Assembly (NCBI GenBank): GCA_022561735.1
Contig: JADFQR010000119.1
Coordinates: 1-5,112 of the forward strand
DNA: 5,112 bases
Reading direction: 5' to 3'
Source: Chloroflexota bacterium
GTDB lineage: Bacteria; Chloroflexota; Dehalococcoidia; UBA1151
Each line of letters begins with the position of its first letter. Position 1 is the stretch's first letter. The notes under the pieces are model-generated. The model saw only the letters and a program-made list of their open reading frames with translations, did not search any database and was not told the DNA's origin. Of this stretch, positions 1 through 4,931 are shown piece after piece. The position numbers were made by a program, and so were the translations under genes.

Positions 1-555
1 TACGTGAGCGCCGGCTCCTCGGCGATGCCCCACAAGCGCAACCCGGAGCTCTGCGAGCGTATCTGCGGACTGGCCCGGCTCGTACGCGGGCACACCGTCA
101 CGGCCCTCGACAACGTCGCCCTGTGGCACGAACGGGACATAAGCCACTCCTCGGCAGAGCGGATGATCCTCCCGGACTCGTCGCTCGCGGTCGATTACAT
201 CCTTGACCTGTTCACCGGCGTCATCCGGAACATGCGGGTGTTCCCGGAGCGCATGATGGCCAACCTGGAGTTGACCCGGGGGCTGCCCTTCTCGCCGCGC
301 GTCATGCTCGCGCTTGTCGAGTCAGGCATGGACCGCACCGAGGCCTACAAGAAGGTCCAGGCTATCTCAATGCGAAGCTGGGACGAAGGGCTGGACTTCC
401 GCGATCTGCTTCGCGCAGACACGGGTGTCAAAGACGCCATCGGCGGTGATGAGCTGGATGATCTCTTCGATTACAAACACTATCTCCGGTATACCCGGCA
501 CACCTACCGCCGGTTGGGATTCTCTATCCCGGCTAACCCGGTGACGCAGGATTGA
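1..555 (+). CDS. purB: Adenylosuccinate lyase, C-terminal part (5' end outside window)
   Basis: This cytosolic enzyme of purine synthesis releases fumarate twice: from SAICAR to give AICAR, and from adenylosuccinate to give AMP. The frame is open from base 1, so the gene starts outside the window. About 184 residues remain of a family that is usually 430-475 long. Residues 5-15 of the fragment read GSSAMPHKRNP, the fumarase/aspartase superfamily signature; the flexible loop carrying this motif holds the catalytic serine. The C-terminal lyase domain follows, with RGLPFSPRVMLALVE (around residues 93-107) and AYKKVQAISMRSW typical of bacterial PurB. A TGA at 553-555 ends it at a normal C-terminus. 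purC starts 7 bp later, so the two are very probably co-transcribed and consecutive in the pathway (PurC makes SAICAR, PurB cleaves it). Identification is secure; only the N-terminal half is unseen. Confidence 0.97.
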   Translation, partial: YVSAGSSAMPHKRNPELCERICGLARLVRGHTVTALDNVALWHERDISHSSAERMILPDSSLAVDYILDLFTGVIRNMRVFPERMMANLELTRGLPFSPRVMLALVESGMDRTEAYKKVQAISMRSWDEGLDFRDLLRADTGVKDAIGGDELDDLFDYKHYLRYTRHTYRRLGFSIPANPVTQD

Positions 556-562
556 GCCAACG

Positions 563-1471
563 TTGCCTGCAATAAGCGAGACGAACTTTTCCGGCCTGAT
601 TCACCGCGGCAAGGTGAGAGACACGTACGACATCGGCGACGGCCGTTTGTTGATGATCGCCACGGACCGGATATCGGCGTTTGACGTCGTTCTGCCTTCG
701 CCCATACCTGACAAGGGAACCATCCTGGCGCAGATGTCACGGTTCTGGTTCGATCTCACCGCAGACGTGATGCCGAATCACGTCATCGGCATGGCTGATG
801 ACGATGAAGCCCTGGCCGGAGTACCACGCACCGGCGCGCTCGCCGAACTGCCGGACGACATGCGCCGCCGCTCGATGGTTATCCGGCGGGCGGAACGTCT
901 GGATATTGAGTGCGTGGTACGCGGCTACATCACCGGAGCCGGCTGGGCCGAGTATGCCGAGTTCGGGACCCTCAACCGTCAGAAGCTTCCGGAAGGGATC
1001 GTGGAGGCGCAAAAACTTGAGCCGCCCCTGTTCACGCCGAGCACAAAGGCGGAAGAGGGTCACGACATGCCAATGACGCCATCCGAGGTCGTCGATCTGG
1101 TCGGGGCGGAGATGGCGTCACGGCTTGAAGAGGTGTCGCTCAGGATATTCCAGGTTGCCCAGCAGCACGCCGCCGGTCGCGGCATGATTATCGCCGACAC
1201 CAAGATGGAGTTCGGGCTGATCGACGGCGAGCTGACCTTGATCGATGAGCTGTTCACCGCGGACTCAAGTCGATTCTGGTCACAAAACGACTACAAACCC
1301 GGGTCTTCCCCACCGGCATTTGACAAGCAGTTCGTGAGAAACTGGTTGCTGGAAAGCGGATGGGACCGTGAACCGCCTGCACCCGATCTGCCGGAAGAGA
1401 TCGTTCGTATGACACGTGAGAGATATGTCCAGGCGTACGAGCGCCTGACCGGCGAGACATTCGTAATCTGA
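563..1471 (+). CDS. purC: Phosphoribosylaminoimidazole-succinocarboxamide (SAICAR) synthase
   Basis: PurC joins CAIR and aspartate using ATP to make SAICAR, the substrate of the upstream PurB. The 302-residue product is full length for the longer bacterial/yeast-like form. Visible motifs in order: GKVRDTY (16-22), TDRISAFD (34-41), ECVVRGYITGAGW (116-128, family signature region), FTPSTKAEEGHD (157-168), IIADTKMEFG (209-218, second signature) and LIDELFTADSSRFW (226-239). In the first signature the residue after TG is Ala where the PROSITE-type pattern, as I recall it, has Ser. The start is TTG at 563. The same frame has a stop at 542-544 and no ATG, GTG or other TTG between, and no ATG precedes the conserved GKVRD block, so TTG is the only good choice. 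AGG at 548-550 could be a weak ribosome site inside the purB 3' end. The purB stop is 7 bp upstream, which suggests translational coupling. Confidence 0.96.
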   Translation: MPAISETNFSGLIHRGKVRDTYDIGDGRLLMIATDRISAFDVVLPSPIPDKGTILAQMSRFWFDLTADVMPNHVIGMADDDEALAGVPRTGALAELPDDMRRRSMVIRRAERLDIECVVRGYITGAGWAEYAEFGTLNRQKLPEGIVEAQKLEPPLFTPSTKAEEGHDMPMTPSEVVDLVGAEMASRLEEVSLRIFQVAQQHAAGRGMIIADTKMEFGLIDGELTLIDELFTADSSRFWSQNDYKPGSSPPAFDKQFVRNWLLESGWDREPPAPDLPEEIVRMTRERYVQAYERLTGETFVI

Positions 1472-1513
1472 ATCCTGCCAGCAAGGGCAGTCGAGACCAT
1501 CACCGGGGGATAA

Positions 1514-2197
1514 ATGCCAGACCGAATCGCGAGCACAAGGACGGAGAACCGGCGAGGTATGTCACGCGGCGCGCTACGGGCCGAGCGTCGCAGCAGGTCT
1601 GACTCTCGTAAGCGGCGGAAGCGTTACATCTACACGGCGGTCGGGTCGATCATCGCCCTTCTTTTCATCGGCAGCCTGCTGGTGCCCGGCGGTTCAGGCC
1701 ATAGCAGCAGTTCAAACGCGAGCTTGAACACCGGGGGGCCGGTGGAGATCCTCCAGGACCAGGGCAGAGGTCATATAGAACTTGGAACATCCGGAGGGCC
1801 GTACTTCACCACGCCGGCGGCGTCTGGACCCCACTACGGCGTCACGCCTTTGAATCAACACGAGAGTGCGCCTTTCGGCGCACCCGCGCGCTGGGGCACT
1901 TACGGGCAAACTCTCGGAGACGAGGTGCAGATCCACAACCTGGAACACGGCGGAATCGTCATCAACTACCGCTGCGAAGAAGACTGCGCAGAGCTGGTGG
2001 GGCAGCTTGAGACCTTGATACCGTCAAGCCACGCCCAGTTCATCCTGGCGCCCTACCCGAACATGGACACGCGCATCGCCATCACATCATGGCGGCACAT
2101 CCTCCAGATGGACGAGTTTGACGCCGACCAGATAAACGAGTTCATCGACGCCTACCTGGACCGCGCTCCTGAGAGCGTTCCGGGCAACCTTTTCTAG
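1514..2197 (+). CDS. Membrane-anchored DUF3105 domain protein
   Basis: The biochemical function is unknown. The 227-residue product has a very basic N-terminus (many Arg/Lys in residues 9-37), one hydrophobic segment at about 38-57 (YIYTAVGSIIALLFIGSLLV), a Ser/Gly linker, then a domain matching DUF3105 as I know it: SGPHYG (104-109), HNLEHGGIVINYR (141-153), APYPNMD (179-185), ITSWRH (190-195) and a final FIDAYLDRAPE. The basic N-terminus before a single helix predicts an inside N-terminus with the domain outside the cytoplasmic membrane. His107, His141 and His145 are candidate metal or active-site residues; Cys154 and Cys158 form a CxxxC-like pair. Two starts are possible: ATG 1514, with GGGGGA only 3 nt upstream, or ATG 1559 (residue 16), with GGAG 12 nt and GAGG about 1 nt upstream. 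It lies 42 bp after purC and 11 bp before purS, so it is probably co-transcribed with purine genes despite no known link. Confidence 0.88.
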   Translation: MPDRIASTRTENRRGMSRGALRAERRSRSDSRKRRKRYIYTAVGSIIALLFIGSLLVPGGSGHSSSSNASLNTGGPVEILQDQGRGHIELGTSGGPYFTTPAASGPHYGVTPLNQHESAPFGAPARWGTYGQTLGDEVQIHNLEHGGIVINYRCEEDCAELVGQLETLIPSSHAQFILAPYPNMDTRIAITSWRHILQMDEFDADQINEFIDAYLDRAPESVPGNLF

Positions 2198-2211
2198 GAA
2201 TTAGCACGTTG
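2195..2211 (+). promoter_or_regulatory. Ribosome binding site and TTG start of purS
   Basis: AGGAA at 2196-2200 overlaps the TAG stop (2195-2197) of the DUF3105 gene and sits 8 nt before TTG at 2209-2211. The purS frame has a stop at 2170-2172 and no ATG or GTG before the conserved region, so this site decides the start. The overlap of stop and ribosome site suggests coupling with the upstream gene. Confidence 0.7.
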
Positions 2212-2457
2212 TTCCTGGCAACCGTTCACGTCACTCTTAAACCAACCGTCAACGACCCGGAAGGGTTGACCATTGCGCGCGCCCTGGCGACTCTCGGCTT
2301 CGACTCGGTCGAGAGCGTCAGGTCCGGGAAGTACATCGAGATCCGGCTCGATGAATCAGATCGCGACAGGGCCGAGCAGCGGGTTACGGAGATGTGCGAG
2401 AAGCTGCTCGCCAACCCGGTGATCGAGCGTTTCAGCTTTGATCTGCAACCGGCCTGA
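2209..2457 (+). CDS. purS: Phosphoribosylformylglycinamidine synthase subunit PurS
   Basis: PurS is the small non-catalytic subunit that assembles with PurQ (glutaminase) and small PurL to convert FGAR to FGAM; it is thought to help ammonia transfer between them. The 82-residue product has the usual family length and pattern: a first strand ATVHVTLKP, then VNDPEGLTIARAL (15-27), LGFDSVESVRSGKYIEI (29-45), and a C-terminal MCEKLLANPVIERFSFDL (62-79). Its presence implies a separate small-type PurL and PurQ, since the large single-chain PurL needs no PurS. In many genomes purQ and purL follow directly. Here nothing coding follows on this strand for more than 2 kb and a repeat array begins about 110 bp downstream, so the partners must be elsewhere. 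The start is TTG 2209, the only in-frame option. Confidence 0.95.
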   Translation: MFLATVHVTLKPTVNDPEGLTIARALATLGFDSVESVRSGKYIEIRLDESDRDRAEQRVTEMCEKLLANPVIERFSFDLQPA

Positions 2458-2537
2458 GTCTCCAGCCATCAGACGGCCGGGCAAGAACCCCAGGACGAGT
2501 TGGCGACGTTTGGCGGCGCGTCCCCGGGCAGATCAAG

Positions 2538-2557
2538 GCCCACCCCATTCCGTGGGC
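2538..2557. terminator. Possible hairpin downstream of purS, no T-tract
   Basis: GCCCAC (2538-2543) pairs perfectly with GTGGGC (2552-2557) across an 8-nt loop, 80 bp after the purS stop. There is no run of T after either arm, so a classical intrinsic terminator is not supported. It is the cleanest simple hairpin between purS and the repeat array. Confidence 0.25.
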
Positions 2558-2570
2558 GCATAGCAATCAC

Positions 2571-2755
2571 CGGCCCTTCGAGAGCCTCAGGGCGCTAGCT
2601 TGTGTCCTGCCCCCTGGCTGCCGAGGGTGATCCCAGCGCCTGATCCTTCCTCAACACAGTGTCCTGAGGCCCTCGTGTGTCCTGAGGCGCTCAAGTGTCC
2701 TGAGGCCCTCGAGTGTCTTGAGGCGCTCAAGTGTCCTGAGGCCCTCGAAGGACCG
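2571..2755. repeat. Imperfect inverted repeat bounding the array (arms 2571-2593 and 2733-2755)
   Basis: The reverse complement of 2571-2593 matches 2733-2755 at 20 of 23 positions, sharing CCTGAGGC, CTCGAAGG and the flanking CCG. The second arm is the last unit of the tandem array plus seven bases. Between the arms lie 139 bp containing the other four units. The arrangement could fold into one long stem in RNA or a cruciform in DNA. It resembles REP/BIME-like or MITE-like intergenic elements, but no target-site duplication or transposase is visible. Whether it is mobile is inference. Confidence 0.7.
2659..2748. repeat. Five tandem 18-bp units with alternating A/B pattern
   Basis: Five contiguous 18-bp units start at 2659, 2677, 2695, 2713 and 2731. 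The consensus is GTGTCCTGAGGCNCTCRA. Units 1, 3 and 5 carry GGCCCTCG; units 2 and 4 carry GGCGCTCA, giving a 36-bp higher-order period. Unit 4 has one extra change (CTTG for CCTG) that makes TTGAG-GCG-CTCAA, a 5-bp stem with a 3-nt loop; the others form shorter GAG/CTC or TGAG/CTCA stems. No spacers separate the units, so this is not a CRISPR array. The 18-bp period keeps frames open on both strands, giving a CPEAL-type hexapeptide repeat that I do not regard as a protein. Confidence 0.9.
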
Positions 2756-2780
2756 GTGCCAGCGAGCACACCTGTTTCGC

Positions 2781-2809
2781 GGGCGATTACGATCTGACGC
2801 TATTCGCCC
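2781..2809 (-). terminator. Weak inverted repeat just after hisB stop
   Basis: GGGCGA (2781-2786) is complementary to TCGCCC (2804-2809), with a 17-nt interior that could add two A-T pairs. It starts 7 bp beyond the hisB stop on the - strand. The loop is long and there is no T-run on the - strand side, so a terminator role is only a possibility. Confidence 0.2.
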
Positions 2810-2815
2810 TCGGCC

Positions 2816-3415
2816 TTACAGCGCGCCCTTGGTGCTGGGGATCGTGTCCGGGTTCCGCTCGTCCAGCTTCACGGCGTCCCGCAGCGCCCGTCCGAACGCC
2901 TTGAAAGCGGACTCGATCACGTGGTGCTCGTTCGTGCCGGCCATAACGCGCAGGTGGATGTTGAACCGTCCTTCTATGGATGCTGACTCAAAGAAGTGCC
3001 GCGCGAGATCGGTCGGGAACTCACCGATATTGTTGTTCGACGCCAAGTCCACAACCGGGTAGCCGCGACCGCTGAGATCGATGACGCACATGGTCAACGC
3101 CTCGTCCAGCGGCACGAACGCGTGTCCCATGCGCACGATGCCCCGTCGTTCTCCCAGCGCCTTGTCTATGCAGCGGCCCAGGACGATCGCCGTGTCCTCC
3201 GCGATGTGATGCGGGCCGGAAGCCGTGTCGCCGGAAGCCCGGACCGAGAGATCCAGTGACCCGTGGCGCGCCAGTGCGTCCAGCATGTGGTTCATGAACC
3301 CGTTCGGGGTGTCTATCTCAGAGCGGCCGGAGCCGTCAAGATTCACCGTTATAGAGATATCGCTCTCGCCGGTCTTCCGTTCGATCGTGGCCGTACGGGT
3401 ACTGTCCGCAGTCAT
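2816..3415 (-). CDS. hisB: Imidazoleglycerol-phosphate dehydratase
   Basis: HisB dehydrates imidazoleglycerol phosphate to imidazole-acetol phosphate, the substrate of HisC. The 199-residue product matches the monofunctional family length, with no N-terminal phosphatase domain. Seen in order: NLDGSGRSEI (25-34), NGFMNHMLDALARHG (38-52), HHIAED (69-74), LGRCIDKALGERRGI (79-93), PLDEAL (102-107), DLSGR (113-117), GTNEHHVIE (160-168) and C-terminal IPSTKGAL (192-199). His43, His69, His70, Glu73, His164, His165 and Glu168 correspond to the metal-binding and catalytic positions of the family. Two neighbouring positions are unusual: the common DHML is NHML, and the Asp usually two before HHxxED is replaced (GPHH). 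The ATG at 3413-3415 has AGG a few bases upstream. It follows hisC by 203 bp on the same strand, the expected pathway partner but a wide gap for an operon. Confidence 0.95.
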   Translation of the reverse strand: MTADSTRTATIERKTGESDISITVNLDGSGRSEIDTPNGFMNHMLDALARHGSLDLSVRASGDTASGPHHIAEDTAIVLGRCIDKALGERRGIVRMGHAFVPLDEALTMCVIDLSGRGYPVVDLASNNNIGEFPTDLARHFFESASIEGRFNIHLRVMAGTNEHHVIESAFKAFGRALRDAVKLDERNPDTIPSTKGAL

Positions 3416-3424
3416 TTCGCCTGT

Positions 3425-3440
3425 CTTTCAAGCTTTCAAG
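3425..3440. repeat. Tandem 8-bp duplication upstream of hisB
   Basis: CTTTCAAG occurs twice back to back (3425-3432 and 3433-3440), 10 bp upstream of the hisB start codon, creating AAGCTT at the join. On the - strand it reads CTTGAAAGCTTGAAAG directly before the ribosome site region. It may be simple slippage duplication. Confidence 0.75.
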
Positions 3441-3514
3441 TAGTTGCGCCGGAGACGCGGTACGAGGATTCTCAACGGTCGCTTCAGTTGCCGGGGAATG
3501 GCCTGAGCAATGGT

Positions 3515-3532
3515 CCGGGGATAACGCCCCGG
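3515..3532. other. GC-rich hairpin in hisC-hisB gap
   Basis: CCGGGG (3515-3520) and CCCCGG (3527-3532) form a perfect 6-bp all-GC stem with a 6-nt loop ATAACG. No T-tract follows on the - strand. It could act as an RNA processing or stability element between hisC and hisB, or be a remnant of an intergenic palindrome. Confidence 0.5.
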
Positions 3533-3566
3533 GGTGCAAGGGAGTCGCGTGTCCCCGTTACCCGGA

Positions 3567-3606
3567 TTGCGTCCCGGTAGTTGCGTCCCGGTAATCGCGT
3601 CCCAGG
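3567..3606. repeat. 14-bp tandem repeats after hisC stop
   Basis: TTGCGTCCCGGTAG (3567-3580) is followed at once by TTGCGTCCCGGTAA (3581-3594) and a degenerate third copy TCGCGTCCCAGG (3595-3606). The array begins 12 bp beyond the hisC stop on the - strand. Its unit differs from the 18-bp array downstream of purS, so it is a separate repeat family. Confidence 0.85.
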
Positions 3607-3618
3607 GCAGCGCCAACT

Positions 3619-4475
3619 TCAGACCAATTCTGACAGAACGTCCAGCACACGTGTAGTCTCGTCCGGCGTTCCCACGCTGATCCGCAAATGATGCCTGAGA
3701 CGCTCATCCGGGAAAGGTCTTACAAACACGCCCTTTTTGACGAGCGATTCAAACAGATCAGCCGCCAGGTGATTATCGAATCGAGTCAGCAGGAAGTTGG
3801 CATGGGAGGGCGCATAGGAGACCCCGTCCATTGCGTCAAACGCCTTTTCCATGCGGCGCCGCTGTTCAAGTAGCACCTTGACCTTGTGCATCAGCTTATC
3901 TCGATGCTCCATCGTCGCCAGCAACGCCGCCTCCGCTGCGATGTTCACGTTGTACGGGTTCTTGATGTCCATCAGCCGGCTGACGATCTCTGTCCCGGCG
4001 ATCATGTAGCCGACGCGCAATCCGGCGATCCCTGCCCACTTGCTGAACGACCTGAGAACAACCAGGTTTTCATGCTCGGGAATCAGGTGCGCCAGCGTCT
4101 GGCCTGAAAACTCGAAGTAGGTTTCATCAACAACGATCACGAACCCGAGCTTCAGCAACGCCCGGGCCTGTTCCTCAGGAAGGATGTTGCCCGTCGGGTT
4201 GTTCGGCGATGCCAGGAACACGATCTTCGTACGGCCGTCGGCCTCGCGGGCGATGGCGTCTACATCCACCTCGAAGGCGTCGTCGCGCTCCACCGAGACG
4301 ACTTCGGCATCAGCGACCCGGGCACAGAAGTGATACATCCCAAAGGTCGGTTTGCAGTCCAGAACGCGGTCGCCCGGAGCGACGAACAGCCGCATCAGGA
4401 GATCGATCATCTCGTCTGCGCCGGCTCCGGCGAGGATCTGTTCGGCAGGGTGCCCCGTGTATTCGGCGCGTCGGA
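3619..4475 (-). pseudogene. hisC: Histidinol-phosphate aminotransferase, N-terminally truncated
   Basis: HisC is a PLP-dependent class I/II aminotransferase that converts imidazole-acetol phosphate to histidinol phosphate. Family similarity begins abruptly at AEYTGHPAEQIL (codons near 4467) and runs to a normal C-terminus: SPNNPTG, VDETYFEFSG, the Schiff-base lysine in SFSKWAGIAGLRVGY, and HHLRISVGTPDE. About 281 recognisable residues remain of a usual 350-370. The missing 70-75 residues normally hold the NENP block and the RYP segment, which contribute to substrate and cofactor contacts across the dimer. The open frame continues to a TTG at 4519-4521, adding about 18 residues that are only the antisense of the neighbouring isomerase gene, then meets a stop at 4561-4563. 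No intact N-terminus exists here. It is either a broken gene or a mis-joined assembly; as shown it would probably be inactive. Confidence 0.85.
4468..4475. other. Breakpoint joining two 5'-truncated, divergent genes
   Basis: Recognisable HisC sequence on the - strand ends at about 4468, and recognisable isomerase sequence on the + strand begins at about 4472. Both genes lack their 5' parts at the same place. No insertion sequence, duplication or tRNA lies at the join. This fits one junction of an inversion between two formerly co-oriented genes, or an artificial contig join. Confidence 0.7.
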
Positions 4476-4864
4476 TGCGAGATTTCATCGACGCGGTCGG
4501 CTCGAAGGCGCTCGGGGCCAACCAGGATCCCGTGAACTTCGTGGCCAGTCTCGACGACGCCTATGACCTGGAGCCGTTCATCCAGGAGTTCTTCGACCTG
4601 CTGGGCGATGTCACGTTTGGCGCCCACGCGAAGGATTTCAGGATAGCGGACACGCTGCTTGTGCGGCTCGAGGAAGTAGAGATTGGGCACGGCCTGATCC
4701 CGCACGATTTCTTCCTGACTCAGATGCAGAAGCACGCCCCCGACGCTCATGTGCTTATCGAGCACATTCCGCCGAACAAGTTCGCCAACGCCATTCGGGA
4801 GTTCAAGGTGTATTCAGATCGCGCTGGCATAGTCTGGGACGAGCCGAAGCCCCCGCGGGTGTAG
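4472..4864 (+). pseudogene. Sugar-phosphate isomerase/epimerase (TIM-barrel), C-terminal remnant
   Basis: This is the last 130 or so residues of a xylose-isomerase-like TIM-barrel protein (COG1082 type, usually 270-300 residues). Counting from ATG 4475, it shows NQDPVN (16-21), AHAKDFRI (50-57) and LIEH (94-97). In this superfamily (for example tagatose 3-epimerase) Asp18, His51 and Glu96 would be three of the four divalent-metal ligands; the fourth, a Glu, lies in the lost N-terminal half. Upstream of 4472 the frame stays open but only as antisense of hisC, with no barrel sequence. There is no clear ribosome site before ATG 4475. The substrate cannot be told from the fragment. The following SDR gene on the same strand, 64 bp on, suggests a former sugar or polyol catabolic operon. 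Confidence 0.8.
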
Positions 4865-4912
4865 ACTCCCGGCCACGATTCAGATTGCGCGATGGCCGCG
4901 CAAGATATCTTC

Positions 4913-4931
4913 AAAGGACAAAATCAAGATG
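4913..4931 (+). promoter_or_regulatory. Strong ribosome binding site for the SDR gene
   Basis: AAAGGA at 4913-4918 lies 10 nt before ATG 4929-4931. It is the best Shine-Dalgarno match in the window and fixes the SDR start, which also agrees with the usual short distance to the TGxxxGIG motif. Confidence 0.7.

Larger units (their letters stand above)
2458..2815. other. 358-bp non-coding region between convergent purS and hisB
   Basis: No credible gene lies here. It holds a small GC hairpin (2538-2557), an inverted copy of the repeat unit (2571-2593), an isolated unit core GTGTCCTG (2602-2609), a five-unit 18-bp tandem array (2659-2748) and a weak inverted repeat near the hisB stop (2781-2809). 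Open frames across the array encode only a hexapeptide repeat caused by the 18-bp period. Transcription from both flanking operons runs into this region, so it must also contain or act as their terminators, although no classic hairpin plus T-tract is seen. Confidence 0.8.
3416..3618 (-). other. hisC-hisB intergenic spacer with short repeats
   Basis: This 203-bp gap carries 14-bp tandem repeats next to the hisC stop, a GC hairpin in its middle and a doubled 8-bp word just before hisB. I find no convincing sigma-70-like promoter on the - strand. A 62-codon TTG-initiated frame (3428-3616) crosses it but has no recognisable family, and its repeat-derived start argues against it. Confidence 0.55.

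Noticed and set aside
504..1063. Minus-strand frames opposite purB/purC
   Set aside because: Shadows of the strongly supported purB and purC genes; no family resemblance.
1472..1513. Promoter or riboswitch between purC and the DUF3105 gene
   Set aside because: Only 42 bp with no clear -35/-10 pair or conserved riboswitch core; a purine-type riboswitch would need more sequence and normally lies at the operon front.
2659..2748. CRISPR array
   Set aside because: Units are contiguous with no unique spacers, are only 18 bp, and no cas gene is present.
2587..2797. Open frames on both strands across the 18-bp array encoding hexapeptide repeats (CPEAL-type on +, ASGH-type on -)
   Set aside because: The 18-bp period is a multiple of three, so frames stay open on both strands by construction. 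No ribosome site, no family resemblance, and both strands look equally 'coding'.
3428..3616. Small - strand gene between hisC and hisB (62 codons, TTG start)
   Set aside because: Low-complexity, repeat-derived N-terminus, no recognisable motif and no ribosome site. The overlapping frame 3336-3539 also runs into hisB and looks like a shadow.
4352..4474. Upstream part of the + strand frame as the N-terminus of the isomerase
   Set aside because: These codons are the exact antisense of well-matched HisC sequence and show no TIM-barrel pattern, so they are not part of the isomerase.
4476..4521. Extension of hisC to the TTG at 4521 as its true start
   Set aside because: These codons are antisense to well-matched isomerase sequence and do not resemble any HisC N-terminus; no ribosome site is apparent.
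4310..4765. 151-codon - strand frame over the isomerase remnant and hisC
   Set aside because: It is antisense to the isomerase and out of frame with hisC; its Arg-rich C-terminal part is the typical result of reading a GC-rich gene in a wrong frame.
4865..4928. Promoter or terminator between the isomerase remnant and the SDR gene
   Set aside because: Apart from the ribosome binding site, this 64-bp gap shows no convincing promoter boxes and no hairpin with T-tract.
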